DNA of 64,000 bases from Harmonia axyridis (GCF_914767665.1 NC_059508.1:22046001-22110000), one strand, 5' to 3'. Shown: positions 33,772 through 47,182, numbered from the stretch's first letter. A program made the numbers and translations. Notes: a model not told the origin generated them from the letters alone.

Positions 33772-34261
33772 ATTTAAATTGACGTAACGGTCCAAATTTT
33801 ACTTTAGTAATTTTTACAACTGCAATTATTGAAATTAATAAATAAAAAATCAAAATTAAAAATATGTTAGAATTTGGGTAATTTAAAAATTTATTTAAAT
33901 TTAAATAAAAATTTCTAATTAAATCTATTTTATGTAAAATTTCATTATTAATATTTTGATTTATTAAATATAGATTTATATTATTTATAAATATAGTAAT
34001 TATAAATAAACTAATTATAATAAATATAATATATTTATTAAATTTAAATTTTTCATTAGAGGCAGTTCTTGTTATATAAATAAATAAAATTAGTAAACCT
34101 CCAATTATAATTAATATTAAAATATATGAAAATCAAAAGTTTGATCTTATTAATCCTATAATGATACAAGTTATAATTGTATAAGTTAAAATAAGTAGTC
34201 CTAAGGATAGGGGGTGGGTAAGAAAAATTGCCAAAAAATTTAAAAATGTTAAAATTAAGAT
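33772..34261 (-). CDS. nad6: ND6, lap 2
   Basis: Intact; Leu where lap 1 has Ser (base 34008). Confidence 0.92.
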
Positions 34262-34263
34262 TT

Positions 34264-34326
34264 CAGAGGGTAGTTTAATAAAAAATATTAATTTTGGAGA
34301 TTAAAGATATATTTGTTTTCCTCTGA
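34264..34326 (+). tRNA. trnP: tRNA-Pro (TGG), lap 2
   Basis: Matches the lap-1 gene. Confidence 0.93.
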
Positions 34327-34391
34327 TATTTTAAAAGATTAAATCTTAAAGCTGGTTTACAAGACCAGTATTTTTTTTAAATTATTAAAAT
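34327..34391 (-). tRNA. trnT: tRNA-Thr (TGT), lap 2
   Basis: Matches the lap-1 gene. Confidence 0.93.
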
Positions 34392-34670
34392 ATGGAAATA
34401 ATTTTTTTAAGTATGTTTATTTTTAGAATTTTAAATTTTTTTATTAATCGAAAACATTTATTAATAACATTACTTAGATTAGAATTAGTAATTTTAACTT
34501 TATTTATAATAATATATTTTTATTTATCTTATTTTAGTTATGAATTTTATTTTGTAGTAGTTTTTTTAACTATAAGTGTTTGTGAAAGAGTTTTGGGATT
34601 ATCTTTATTAGTGTCAATAATTCGTTCTTATGGAAATGATTATTTTAATTCATTAAATATTTTATGATAA
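34392..34670 (+). CDS. nad4L: ND4L, lap 2
   Basis: Intact, 92 residues, with the 7-nt overlap with nad4. Confidence 0.94.
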
Positions 34671-35984
34671 TATTAATAATATTAGTATTTATGATTCCTT
34701 TATGTTTTATAAATAAATTTTGATTAATTAAAAATTATTTAATTTTAATAAGAATTTGATTTTTTTCAAAAATTTCTTTTTTATTTTTTAGTTCATTAAA
34801 TTTTTTTATAGGTATAGATTTTTTATCATATTTTTTGTTATTATTAAGGTTTTGAATTTCTTTTTTAATATTTATAGCTAGAGAAAAACTTTTTAATTTA
34901 AAAGATTTCAGTGAGTTATTTAGTATTTTATTATTATTATTATTGCTTTTTTTATTATTAACTTTTTCTTCTATAAATATATTTTTATTTTATATATTTT
35001 TTGAGGCTAGGTTAATTCCAATTTTGATTTTGATTTTAGGTTGAGGATATCAGCCTGAACGTATTCAAGCTGGAATATATATATTTTTTTATACAATTAT
35101 AGCTTCTTTACCAATAATATTGTTTATTTTTATTTATTATTCAAAGTTTAAAACATTAGATTTGACTTATATTAATGTAAATTTATTTAGTTTTATTTTA
35201 TATTTTATAATAATAATAGTATTTTTAGTTAAAATGCCGATATTTTTATTTCATTTATGATTGCCTAAAGCACATGTAGAAGCTTCAGTTGCTGGGTCTA
35301 TAATATTAGCAGGAGTGATATTAAAGTTAGGAAGATATGGACTTATTCGATTTTTAACTATATTTATATATCTAGGAGTTAAGGTTAATTTTTTTTTAAT
35401 TAATTTATCTTTAATAGGAGGGATTTTAGTTTCTTTAAGTTGTTTACGTCAAAGAGATATAAAATCTTTAATTGCTTATTCTTCAATTGTTCATATAGGA
35501 CTTTTATTGTCAGGTTTATTAACATTTAATTCTTGAGGAATTACTGGATCTTTAATAATAATATTAGCTCATGGCTGTTGTTCTTCAGGATTATTTGTTT
35601 TAGTAAATATAAATTATGAACGTATTGTTAGTCGAAGTATTTTTATTAATAAAGGTTTAATTAATATTGTACCTTTTTTATCTTTATGGTGATTTTTGTT
35701 AGTAATTAGAAATATAGCTGCACCACCTTCTTTAAATTTGTTAAGAGAAATTTTGTTAATTAATAGTTTAATTAATTATTCTCATATTTGTATATTTATA
35801 TTAATAATTATAACTTTTTTGAGAGCTTCTTATAGTTTGTATTTATATTCTTTTAGTCAACATGGAAAATTTTACAGAAGATTATATTTTTTTGAATTAA
35901 TTTCTTATCGAGAATTAATTTTATTACTCATACATTGGGTTCCTTTAAATTTAATTTTATTAAAAAGAGATTTATTTTTCTTTT
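34664..35984 (+). CDS. nad4: ND4, lap 2
   Basis: Intact, 440 codons plus T. A private G-to-A at 35486 changes Val to Ile, a mild change. Confidence 0.95.
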
Positions 35985-36047
35985 ACTTAAATAGTTTATA
36001 TAAAATATTGATTTGTGGAGTCAATGAAGTTACTTTAACTTTAAGTA
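35985..36047 (+). tRNA. trnH: tRNA-His (GTG), lap 2
   Basis: Matches the lap-1 gene. Confidence 0.92.
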
Positions 36048-37761
36048 ATATCTTTTTGTGTAATTTTTTCTAGATTAATACTTAGGTTTTTTTTTTTTTT
36101 TTTTTGTTTTAGATTATTTTTACTTAATACAGGAAAGGTTTATTTTATTGAGTGAAGAATTTTTAATTTAAATTCAATAGAAGTAGAAATATTAATTCTT
36201 TTAGATTGAATATCTTTATTATTTGTTTCTTTTGTTTTATTTATTTCTACCATAGTAATTTTTTATAGAAAATCTTATATATCTAAGGATTTATCTATTA
36301 ATCGTTTTATTATACTAGTTTTTATATTTGTTCTATCTATATTATTAATAATTTTAAGTCCAAATTTAATTTCAATTTTATTGGGTTGAGATGGGTTAGG
36401 ATTAGTTTCTTATTGTTTAGTAATTTATTATCAAAATGTAAAATCTTATTCAGCTGGTATATTAACAGCTTTATCTAATCGAGTAGGAGATGCAATATTA
36501 ATAATTTCTATTGCTTGGATAATAAATTTTGGAAGATGAAATTTTATATTATATATTGATTATTATTATAGAGATAAAAGAATAATAATTGTAGGTTTGT
36601 TAATTATTATTGCTGCTTTAACTAAAAGTGCACAAATTCCTTTTTCAGCTTGATTACCAGCAGCTATAGCTGCTCCTACTCCTGTTTCAGCATTAGTACA
36701 TTCTTCAACTTTAGTAACAGCAGGGGTTTATTTATTAATTCGATTTCATTTATTATTGGAAAATTATTCTTTTGTGTTAATATTCATTGGATTGATAACA
36801 ATATTAATCTCAGGTTTAGCAGCTAATTTTGAATATGATTTAAAAAAAATTATTGCTTTATCAACTTTAAGTCAGTTAGGTTTAATAGTTACTATTTTAA
36901 GATTAGGTTTATATGAATAAGCTTTTTTTCATTTATTAATTCATGCTTTATTTAAAGCCTTATTATTTATATGTGCAGGTAATTTTATTCATTTAATAGG
37001 AGAATGTCAAGATATTCGTTTTATAGGAGGTTTAGTTTATAAAACTCCTATAACTGTAATATATTTTAATGTAAGAAATTTATCATTATGTGGTATTCCC
37101 TTTTTTTCTGGATTTTACTCAAAAGATTTAATTATAGAGGTTTATTCTATGATAAGATTAAATATTGTAATTTATTTAATCATATTAATTTCTTTAACAT
37201 TAACAGTTTCTTATACAGTGCGTTTATTAAATTATTTAATATTTACAGATTATTGTGGGTTTAGAATAAATAGAACTGAAGAATTAAGAGATGAAATAGT
37301 TTATAGAATAGGATTTATATTTATTATTGTATTATTTTCAGGAACGGTTCTTATATGATTTATATTTAAGGATATCAATTTAGTTGTATTACCTTTTTTT
37401 ATGAAAATTTTAATTTTAATTATAGTAATAATTGGGGTAATTATAGGTTTTGAGATTTCTTTATTAAAATTAAATTATAATTTAATTTTTTCTAATTTAA
37501 TAAAAATTTTAATTTTTTTAGTATTAATATGGAATTTGCCTTATATTTCAACTTTTGGAATAAATTATTTTTTTATTAATTTAGGAATACTAAATTATAA
37601 ATTTTTAGATCAGGGTTGATCAGAGTTCTTAGGAAGTCAGGGTTTATTTAAATTTTTTAAAAAAATTTCTGTTTTATTTCAGTATATTTTTAAAAATAGT
37701 TTAAAGATTTATATAATCATATTTTTAATTTGAATTATTTTGTTATTGATTTATATATTCT
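36048..37761 (+). CDS. nad5: ND5, lap 2, with an in-frame TAA
   Basis: The T19 tract keeps the frame intact from ATA 36048. However TTA (Leu, residue 291) is TAA at 36918-36920 through a T-to-A change at 36919, which would end the protein about halfway, before much of the antiporter domain. TAA is a stop in the invertebrate mitochondrial code. Laps 1 and 3 have TTA. Either the base is wrong or this copy does not make ND5. Confidence 0.9.
36087..36105 (+). repeat. T19 homopolymer in nad5 (lap 2)
   Basis: Nineteen T; this length keeps the ND5 N-terminus in frame. Confidence 0.9.
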
Positions 37762-37826
37762 ACTTAAATAGCTTAATAGAGCGCAATATTGAAGATATTG
37801 AGGTAAATTAAAATATTTTTTAAGTA
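37762..37826 (+). tRNA. trnF: tRNA-Phe (GAA), lap 2
   Basis: Matches the lap-1 gene. Confidence 0.93.
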
Positions 37827-37887
37827 TTTATAAGAATTAATCTTTTTTTATAATGAAAATATAATGTTTTAGATAAACTATATAAAT
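37825..37887 (-). tRNA. trnE: tRNA-Glu (TTC), lap 2
   Basis: Matches the lap-1 gene. Confidence 0.92.
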
Positions 37888-37943
37888 AGAAATATTAACA
37901 AATTGCTATATATTAAGTTAGAAGCTTAAATTTTTATATTTCT
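37888..37943 (-). tRNA. trnS1: tRNA-Ser (AGN, TCT), lap 2
   Basis: Matches the lap-1 gene. Confidence 0.88.
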
Positions 37944-38007
37944 TTAATTGGAGAGTTTCTCATTGGAATCATTAACAGTGACTTACCTCTAGTTTGGTTT
38001 CAATTAA
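37943..38007 (-). tRNA. trnN: tRNA-Asn (GTT), lap 2
   Basis: Matches the lap-1 gene. Confidence 0.93.
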
Positions 38008-38067
38008 ATAAGGAATTTAAATTCAAATTTTTAGGTCGAAACTAAAAGCAATATTTTGCTTCTTATT
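38006..38067 (-). tRNA. trnR: tRNA-Arg (TCG), lap 2
   Basis: Matches the lap-1 gene. Confidence 0.9.
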
Positions 38068-38130
38068 TAAGATAAACTGAAAAACAGTATTTTTTAAATG
38101 CAAATTAAATGTTAATTTAACTATTATCCT
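38068..38130 (-). tRNA. trnA: tRNA-Ala (TGC), lap 2
   Basis: Matches the lap-1 gene. Confidence 0.92.
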
Positions 38131-38482
38131 ATAAAGATCAGTTTAAGGCTCCTTGTTTTCATTCATGGTATAAACCTAAAATTAAGATTGCTATGAATAT
38201 AAAAAATATAATGCTAATAATTATAATATTAGAATATTTTATTCTATAAATAAAAGGGATAATAAGGGTAATTTCTACATCAAAAATTAAAAAAATTAAA
38301 GCGATTAAAAAAAAGTGAATTGAGAATGGTAGGCGTGCAGAATTTTTAGGGTCAAATCCGCATTCAAAGGGAGAACTTTTTTCTCGATCTTTAAATGTTT
38401 TTATTGAGATATAATTTGCAGTAATTATTAAAATTATTATAATTCTAAGAATTATTAAAATTAAAGATGAAATTAAGAATAT
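38129..38482 (-). CDS. nad3: ND3, lap 2
   Basis: Intact, 117 residues, FECGFDP present. Confidence 0.95.
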
Positions 38483-38544
38483 TATCTATACTTTTAAAAG
38501 ATTTTTTGATTGGAAATCAAATGTAATATTTATACTATATAGAT
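38483..38544 (-). tRNA. trnG: tRNA-Gly (TCC), lap 2
   Basis: Matches the lap-1 gene. Confidence 0.93.
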
Positions 38545-39325
38545 ATCTACCTCATCAATAAATAGATATATATAGGAATAGTCATACTACGTCTACAAAA
38601 TGTCAATATCATGCTGCTGCTTCAAATCCAAAATGGTGATTGTTTCTAAAATGATTAAAGTTTAATCGAGTTAAACAAACTAAAAGAAAAATAGAACCAA
38701 TAATAACATGTAAACCATGGAATCCTGTAGCTATAAAGAATGTTCTTCCATAAACTGAATCGGCTATAGAAAATGGGGCTTCTAAATATTCAATTCCTTG
38801 TAGTAAAGAAAAATATATTCCTAGAAAAACAGTAATAATTAATCTTTGAAATGTTTGATTAAAATTATTTTCTATTAATCTATGGTGGGCTCAAGTTACT
38901 CTTAGGCCTGATCTTAATAGAATAATAGTGTTTAATAATGGGATTTCATTAGGATTAAAGGTATTAATTCCTTTTGGAGGTCAAGCTATTCCTAGTTCGA
39001 TAGAAGGAGATAATCTTATATGATAAAATCTTCAAAAAAAACTAACAAAGAAAAAAATCTCTGAGGTAATAAATAAAATTATTCCTCATCGTAAACCAAA
39101 AGATACTAAAAGAGTGTGGTTTCCTTGAAAGGTTCTTTCTCGAATTACATCTCGTCATCATTGAAATATAATTAGTAAAAGAATTATATTTCTTAAAATA
39201 AATAAATTAGAGTTAAAAAGATGGAATCATTTAATTATTCCTATTATTGCAGTTATAGCTCTAAAAGCTCCTAAAATTGGTCAAGGACTATAATCTACTA
39301 AATGAAATGGGTGATTTTTTATCAT
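38545..39325 (-). CDS. cox3: COX3, lap 2
   Basis: Intact, 260 codons plus T. It differs from lap 1 only by the silent site at 39263. Confidence 0.96.
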
Positions 39326-39983
39326 AATTATTTTCTCTAGAATAAAGAGTTCTAAGGATAGCAAAAACATAAGATTGAATTAAAGCTACTGCTGATTCTA
39401 ATAAAATTAGTATAAATTGAATTATAATAATTAAAAAAATAAGCAAATTTACTATAGGACCAGTGTTTCCTAAAAGAGTTAATAAAAGGTGTCCTGCAAT
39501 TATATTAGCTGATAAACGAATAGCGAGAGTTCCAGGACGAATAATATTTCTAATTGTTTCAATACATACTATAAAAGGTATTAAAATAGAAGGAGTTCCT
39601 TGAGGCATTAGATGGGCAAATGAGTGATAAGTGTGACTAATTCAACTATTTAATATAAATCTTAACCATAAAGGTAAAGCTAGGGATAGAGTAAAAATTA
39701 TATGACTTGAGGCTGTAAAAATGTAAGGAAATAACCCTATTAAGTTATTAATTATAATGAAGTAAAATAATACAATAAATATTAAAGTATTATTTTTTTT
39801 TGTAATGATTTTGAATTCTTTATGTAGAGTAATTAATATATTTTGAATTAAAAAGTTAAATCGATTAGGAATTAGTCAGAATATAGAAGGAATAAATAAA
39901 AAACTAATAATTATTCTTAGTCAATTTAAAGGTAATATAAAATAAGATGAAGGATCAAAAGAAGAAAAAAGATTTATTATCAT
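39326..39983 (-). CDS. atp6: ATP6, lap 3
   Basis: Complete, 219 codons plus T. A T-to-A change at 39435 (plus strand) makes Leu 183 into Phe near the C-terminal helix, private to this lap. Confidence 0.96.
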
Positions 39984-40129
39984 TTTCAAGAAAGTTTTTT
40001 ATTTAATAATTTAAAATTTTTTAAAGGAGATTTTTTATGAGAATAAAATATTTTAATGTTTAAAATAATAAATAAAAGTGTTATAAAAATATATAAGGAA
40101 AACCAATCCATAGGTATAGTTTGAGGAAT
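39977..40129 (-). CDS. atp8: ATP8, lap 3
   Basis: Matches the other laps, 50 residues. Confidence 0.93.
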
Positions 40130-40192
40130 TAAAAATTATTCTGAGAATGATTTTAGTTTGACAAACTAATGTTATAGGTTAACTAAATTTTT
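40130..40192 (-). tRNA. trnD: tRNA-Asp (GTC), lap 3
   Basis: Matches the lap-1 gene. Confidence 0.93.
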
Positions 40193-40262
40193 CATTAGAA
40201 GTAGTCGTTAATTACTATAAAGTGGTTTAAGAGACCAATACTTATCTTTCAGTCATCTAATG
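40193..40262 (-). tRNA. trnK: tRNA-Lys (CTT), lap 3
   Basis: Matches the lap-1 gene. Confidence 0.93.
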
Positions 40263-40935
40263 AAAAATTTTCTACCCATTTAATGAAATTTTGGGGAGAA
40301 ATTCTTTCAATAGAAATAGGTATAAATCTATGGTTTGCTCCACAAATTTCTGAACATTGACCAAAAAAAATTCCAGTTCGATTTAAATTAAATCTAAGTT
40401 GATTTAATCGCCCTGGGGAGGCATCGACTTTTACTCCTGTTGAAGGAACTGTTCAAGAATGAATTACGTCAGAAGATGAAGTTAGAATTCGAATATGAGA
40501 AAGATATGGTAAAATAGTTCGATTATCAACTTCTAGTAATCGAAAATTAAAAAGTTGATTATTATTAATTAAATATGAATCAAATTCAAGATTTTTAAAA
40601 TCTGTATATTCATAGGTTCAATATCATTGATGACCAATAGTTTTAATAGTAACTAAAGGGTTACGGATTTCATCAATTAAGTAAATTAATTTTAAAGAAG
40701 GAAAAGCAATAAAAATTAAAGTTAATGCTGGTATGATAGTTCAAATTGTTTCAATATTGTGTCCTTCTAATATAAAACGATGGTTATAATTATTTAATGT
40801 TAGTCTCATTATGGTATATGTTACAATACAAGTGATTATTATTAAGATTAAAAGGGCGTGATCATGAAAAAATCTTAATTGTTCCAGTAAATATGAAGCT
40901 CTGTCTAAAAATATATATGATTTTCAAGTCGCTAT
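40263..40935 (-). CDS. cox2: COX2, lap 3
   Basis: Intact; matches the other laps. Confidence 0.95.
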
Positions 40936-41000
40936 TTCTAAAAAAAGGTAAATCTTTATAATTGGGGTTTAAATCCAATGCACTAATCTGCCATATTAGA
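40936..41000 (-). tRNA. trnL2: tRNA-Leu (UUR), lap 3
   Basis: Matches the lap-1 gene. Confidence 0.95.
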
Positions 41001-42534
41001 ATTTTTGAGCTAAGATTGGTACTTCTGAATAAGAATGTTCATTAGGGGGAGAAAGTTGGAGTCATTCAATTAAAGAGGGTACATTAGAATTAAACTTTCT
41101 TAAACGTATTGAATAAAATCTTTCTCAAATAATTAAGATTATAAAGATTATTCTAAGAGAGGAAATTATAGATCCAATAGAAGAAATTTTATTTCATTTG
41201 TAATAAGCATCAGGATAATCAGAGTATCGTCGAGGTATTCCTCTTAGTCCTAAGAAGTGTTGAGGAAAAAGTGTTAAGTTTACCCCAATAAATATAATTA
41301 AAAATTGGATTTGTAATAATTTATTGTTAAGATTGAATCCTGTAATTAAAGGGAATCAATGGATAAATCCTGCTATAATGGCAAATACAGCTCCTATAGA
41401 TAAAACGTAATGGAAATGAGCTACAACATAATAGGTATCATGTAAAATAATATCTATGGAAGAGTTAGCTAAAATTACTCCTGTTAATCCACCAATTGTA
41501 AATAAAAATAAAAATCCCAGGGTTCATAAAATTGAAGGTGTATAGTAAAATTGTATTCCATGTAAAGTTGCTAATCAAGAAAAAATTTTAATTCCAGTGG
41601 GTACTGCAATAATTATAGTAGCTGAAGTAAAATAAGCTCGAGTATCAACATCTATTCCCACTGTAAATATGTGATGAGCTCATACTACAAATCCTAGAAG
41701 TCCAATAGCTAATATAGCATAAATTATTCCTAAAGAACCAAAGGCAATTTTTTTCCCTCTTTCTTGTGTAATAATATGGGAAATTATACCAAATCCTGGG
41801 AGAATTAAAATATAAACTTCAGGATGGCCAAAAAATCAAAATAAATGTTGGTATAAAATTGGGTCTCCCCCACCGGTTGGATCAAAAAAAGAAGAATTTA
41901 AGTTTCGGTCAGTTAATAGTATAGTAATTGCTCCTGCAAGAACTGGTAGTGATAGTAATAAAAGAATTGCTGTAATAAGAACAGATCATACAAATAAAGG
42001 AGTTTTATCAAGTATTATACCAAATGGACGTATATTTATAATAGTTGAAATGAAATTTACTGCACCTAAAATTGAGGAAATTCCTGCTAAATGTAAACTA
42101 AAAATCACTAAATCTACTGAAGGCCCGTTATGTGTTAAATTAGAAGAAAGAGGAGGGTAAACAGTTCATCCTGTTCCTGCCCCTATTTCTACGATTGTTC
42201 TTAAAATTAAAAGAGTTAAAGCAGGGGGTAAAAGTCAAAATCTTATGTTATTTAATCGTGGAAATGCTATATCAGGAGCTCCAATTATTAAAGGAACTAA
42301 TCAATTTCCAAAACCCCCAATTATAATAGGTATTACTATAAAGAAAATTATAATGAAAGCATGAGCTGTAACAATTATATTATAAATTTGGTCGTTTCCA
42401 ATTAATCTTCCTCTAGTTCCTAATTCTAACCGAATTAAAATACTTAACGATGTTCCTACTATTCCTGCCCATATTCCAAATAAAAAGTATAATGTTCCAA
42501 TATCTTTATGATTAGTAGAAAATAATCATTTATT
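41001..42534 (-). CDS. cox1: COX1, lap 3, one conserved residue changed
   Basis: Full length. It has the normal Leu and Met that lap 1 lacks, but a private G at 41271 turns Phe 422 into Leu in the conserved NLT-F-FPQHFLGL segment. Confidence 0.96.
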
Positions 42535-42535
42535 C

Positions 42536-42597
42536 GATAAAGTGGCTGAATTAAAGCGTTAAATTGTAAATTTAATTATGAGTTTTCTCCTTTATTA
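42536..42597 (+). tRNA. trnY: tRNA-Tyr (GTA), lap 3
   Basis: Matches the lap-1 gene. Confidence 0.93.
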
Positions 42598-42659
42598 AGC
42601 CTTATATTCAATTATGATTATAAATTGCAAATTTATAGGTGAATATTATTCTAAGGCTT
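42598..42659 (+). tRNA. trnC: tRNA-Cys (GCA), lap 3
   Basis: Matches the lap-1 gene. Confidence 0.94.
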
Positions 42660-42714
42660 AGAATAATTCTATTTTTAACTTTGAAGGTTACTAGTTTATT
42701 TAACTTAAATCCTT
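42652..42714 (-). tRNA. trnW: tRNA-Trp (TCA), lap 3
   Basis: Matches the lap-1 gene. Confidence 0.93.
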
Positions 42715-43717
42715 AATAAATTCTAAAAATTACAGTAAAAATGATTAATCCGTAAATATTCACTCAATTTAAAAAAATTACATAGTAAGAGTTAATATAA
42801 TTAAATTTTTTATTTTCATTTAATTTTATTATTAAAGATTGAAGTATTAAGCGTATATAAATATATATACAAATTAAAGTAATAAAAATTATTATAAAAG
42901 ATAGAAAATAAAAGTGATTTTCAATTAAAGTTTTTAGAATTAGTCACTTAGGAAAAAATCCTAAAAAGGGGGGGATTCCTCCTAGAGAAAAGAAATTTAA
43001 AAAAAAATAGAATTTTAAAGTTTTATTGTAATTCATATTATTTATAAGATCTTTAATGTTAAAGATTTTAAATTTATTAAAAATTAAGATTATATTTAAA
43101 GAAATAAAAGTATAAATTAAAAAGTATAATATTCATAAGGATTGATTTAATATTATTATTCTTAATATTCAACCAATATGGTTAATGGAAGATAAGGCAA
43201 GAATTTTTTTTAATCTGGTTTGATTCCATGTTTTTACACTCCCTAAGGTTATACATATCAAAATAATCAAAATAAAGAATAGGTTTAATTTAAAATTATA
43301 TATAATTAAAATTATTGGGGCAATTTTTTGTCAAGTTATTAATAATAATGCATTAGCTCATCTTAGTCCTTCTAGGACTTCTGGGTATCAAAAGTGAAAA
43401 GGGGCTGCTCCTATTTTTATAAGGATAGCTCTGTTAAACAAAAATATAGAAGTAGGTATTAATTGCTCGATAGAATTGATTAAAATAAATGAATTTAAAA
43501 AAGAAAATAAAACTAGAATTGATGCAGAAACTTGAACTAAAAAATATTTCAAGGAGGATTCAGAAGAATACTTAAAATTATCTAAATTTATAATAGGAAT
43601 AAAAGCTAAGAGGTTTAATTCTAAACCAATCCAGATATTAATTCATGAATAAGCAGAAATAGAAATAAGAGTTCCTCTTATTATTAAAATTAAAAATATT
43701 AATTTTATAGTTTTAAT
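42713..43717 (-). CDS. nad2: ND2, lap 3
   Basis: Intact; matches laps 1 and 2. Confidence 0.94.
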
Positions 43718-43719
43718 TA

Positions 43720-43783
43720 TAAAGAAAAGGGGTATACCTTTATAAATGGGGTATGAACCCATCAGCTTCTTTAGCTTATCTTT
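43720..43783 (-). tRNA. trnM: tRNA-Met (CAT), lap 3
   Basis: Matches the lap-1 gene. Confidence 0.94.
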
Positions 43784-43851
43784 ATATTCTAGTATAAGAT
43801 GTACAAGAGTTTTTGAAACTCTAAGAAATAATTTAATTTTATTGAATATAA
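43783..43851 (+). tRNA. trnQ: tRNA-Gln (TTG), lap 3
   Basis: Matches the lap-1 gene. Confidence 0.93.
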
Positions 43852-43875
43852 TTACAAAAAAAAATTAACAATTAA

Positions 43876-43900
43876 AAATTTAACTTATTAAGTTAAATTT
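43876..43900. repeat. Perfect 25-nt palindrome, lap 3
   Basis: Same as at 4314. Confidence 0.8.
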
Positions 43901-43982
43901 AAAATTTAATATTTTAACCTTAAATAAAAACTATTAAATTTTCATTAATTTAAGTGTACAAAAATTAATTCACAAAGTAAAA

Positions 43983-44001
43983 AATCCTATAAAATAGGAT
44001 T
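43983..44001. repeat. Stem-loop before the 95-bp array, lap 3
   Basis: Stem AATCCTA/TAGGATT with loop TAAAA, as lap 2. Confidence 0.75.
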
Positions 44002-44018
44002 ATTTATATAAATATATT

Positions 44019-45917
44019 CGATAAATTTGAGTTGATTTTGGTCGTCCTACTTCAGGATCAATTTCAACATTCTAAACCAATCCTGAGGCTAAGTCCAACA
44101 ATCAACACCAAACCCGATAAATTTGAGTTGATTTTGGTCGTCCTACTTCAGGATCAATTCCAATATTCTAAACCAATCCTGAGACTAAGCCCAACAATCA
44201 ATACCAAATCCGATAAATTTGAGTTGATTTTGGTGCCCTACTTCAGGATCAATTTCAACATTCTAAACTAATCCTGAGGCTAAGTCCAACAATCAGCACC
44301 AAATCCGATAAATTTGAGTTGATTTTGGTGCCCTACTTCAGGATCAATTTCAACATTCTAAACCAATCCTGAGACTAAGCCCAACAATCAATACCAAATC
44401 CGATAAATTTGAGTTGATTTTGGTGCCCTACTTCAGGATCAATTTCAATATTCTAAATCAATCCTGAGGCTAAGCCCAACAATCAACACCAAATCCGATA
44501 AATTTGAGTTGATTTTGGTGCCCTACTTCAGGATCAATTTCAACATTCTAAACTAATCCTGAGGCTAAGTCCAACAATCAGCACCAAATCCGATAAATTT
44601 GAGTTGATTTTGGTGTCCTACTTCAGGATCAATTTCAACATTCTAAACCAATCCTGAGGCTAAGTCCAACAATCAGCACCAAATCCGATAAATTTGAGTT
44701 GATTTTGGTGCCCTACTTCAGGATCAATTTCAACATTCTAAACCAATCCTGAGACTAAGCCCAACAATCAACATCAAATCCGATAAATTTGAGTTGATTT
44801 TGGTCGTCCTATTTCAGGATCAATTCCAATATTCTAAACCAATCCTGAGGCTAAGTCCAACAATCAGCACCAAATCCGATAAATTTGAGTTGATTTTGGT
44901 GCCCTACTTCAGGATCAATTTCAACATTCTAAACCAATCCTGAGGCTAAGCCCAACAATCAACACCAAATCCGATAAATTTGAGTTGATTTTGGTCGTCC
45001 TACTTCAGGATCAATTTCAACATTCTAAACTAACCCTGAGGCTAAGTCCAACAATCAGCACCAAATCCGATAAATTTGAGTTGATTTTGGTCGTCCTACT
45101 TCAGGATCAATTTCAACATTCTAAACTAACCCTGAGGCTAAGTCCAACAATCAGCACCAAATCCGATAAATTTGAGTTGATTTTGGTGCCCTTCTTCAGG
45201 ATCAATTCCAATATTCTAAACCAATCCTGAGGCTAAGCCCAACAATCAATACCAAATCCGATAAATTTGAGTTGATTTTGGTGCCCTACTTCAGGATCAA
45301 TTTCAACATTCTAAACCAATCCTGAGGCTAAGCCCAACAATCAATACCAAATCCGATAAATTTGAGTTGATTTTGGTGTCCTACTTCAGGATCAATTTCA
45401 ACATTCTAAACCAATCCTGAGGCTAAGTCCAACAATCAACACCAAATCCGATAAATTTGAGTTGATTTTGGTGCCCTACTTCAGGATCAATTTCAACATT
45501 CTAAACTAATCCTGAGGCTAAGTCCAACAATCAGCACCAAATCCGATAAATTTGAGTTGATTTTGGTGCCCTACTTCAGGATCAATTTCAACATTCTAAA
45601 CCAATCCTGAGGCTAAGTCCAACAATCAACACCAAACCCGATAAATTTGAGTTGATTTTGGTCGTCCTACTTCAGGATCAATTTCAATATTCTAAACCAA
45701 TCCTGAGGCTAAGCCCAACAATCAACACCAAACCCGATAAATTTGAGTTGATTTTGGTGCCCTACTTCAGGATCAATTTCAACATTCTAAACCAATCCTG
45801 AGGCTAAGTCCAACAATCAACACCAAATCCGATAAATTTGAGTTGATTTCGGTCGTCCTACTTCAGGATCAATTTCAACATTCTAAACTAATCCTGAGGC
45901 TAAGTCCAACAATCAAC
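44019..45917. repeat. 95-bp tandem array, lap 3
   Basis: 1,899 bp, about 20 copies, with the variant order of lap 2 and not that of lap 1. It has GGTGCCC where lap 2 has GTTGCCC (near 45185). Confidence 0.95.
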
Positions 45918-46021
45918 GTTTAAGTTTTTAAAATTATTAGTTTTTGATTTTGAATAACTAAGAAACTGACTTTTAAATTTTTAAAATTTTTAAATATCAC
46001 CTTATTAATAAATTTGTATAA

Positions 46022-46052
46022 GAATTCTATGGGGGGGGGATCAATAGAATTC
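46022..46052. repeat. G9-loop hairpin, lap 3
   Basis: Same stem and nine G. Confidence 0.85.
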
Positions 46053-47182
46053 AATTTACAAAAATTTGAATAAATGGATTTATATTTAAAAATCAAAAAA
46101 TTTTGTAATTAAAAATTATTCTTTCAATTTTATTTTCACAGAAAAGGTTTAAATTTTCTATAAAATAAATTTTCTGTTAGACTAGAAGAAGAATTTTTTC
46201 TAAAAGTTGATTTTTCTAACAAAATAGTTTGGAAAAAGAGATTTTATGATAAATCCTTTTTTCACATAAAAAATAATCGATCCCTGTAAAATTTTGTAAT
46301 CCGAAGATTTTTTCCAAATTTCATCAAATTTCACGAAATTTGGCATTTTTTTCAAAAATTTCGGGGATGGAACTAGGGGTGGGTTGCACATGTTTCATCT
46401 CATCAAAATGACCCTTTCTTCAGGCGCCCTAATAGGAATTTCCTCATACATCGGTTTTTATATCCAAGTGTTATAATTGTTTTTTAGACAATAATGTCAA
46501 TTTTAAAGATCAAATTTTTTGAAAAATTTCAAAAAAAAACGAAAAAAATGCAAAATTTTGCAATTTTTTGCATTTTTTGGGTCAAAATTTGGGCAAAAAA
46601 AAATGGCCTAAAATCGATACTTTATTAGCAGTATTAATTTAAATTTTGTCTTTTAATAGGGTTTTTCTCTTGGACCCTATGCCTTTTTAATTAAAGAATT
46701 TATTTATATATATCTATAATATTTAATAATTAATAATTACTTATTAATATATAATTATTTATATATAAGGGCGAAATATATCTTACATTGGATAGTACCA
46801 TTAGTAATATTCTAGGTGCTAATTTTAATTAAATAGTTAAAATAAACATTTTTAAATATATAAAAACCGATTTAATATTGGTATCTTAAGGGATATATAA
46901 TAGTACTCCCGAAAAAAAGAGAAAGAATATATAAAGTAAATCAGTATATAAAAACGACGGTGAATTTCGAGAATTTCTATATTAATAAATATTTTATATA
47001 TTAATAATATTTATAATATATATATAAAGAGTATAAATTATTAATAATTAATTTAACATTAAAATATTAACATTTTATTTATATAAGAATTAAATTATAA
47101 TTAATCTATAATTATTAATAATATATTAAAAATTATTAGTTATTAATAAAGTTAATTTTTAATGAAAAATTCAAAATTAATG

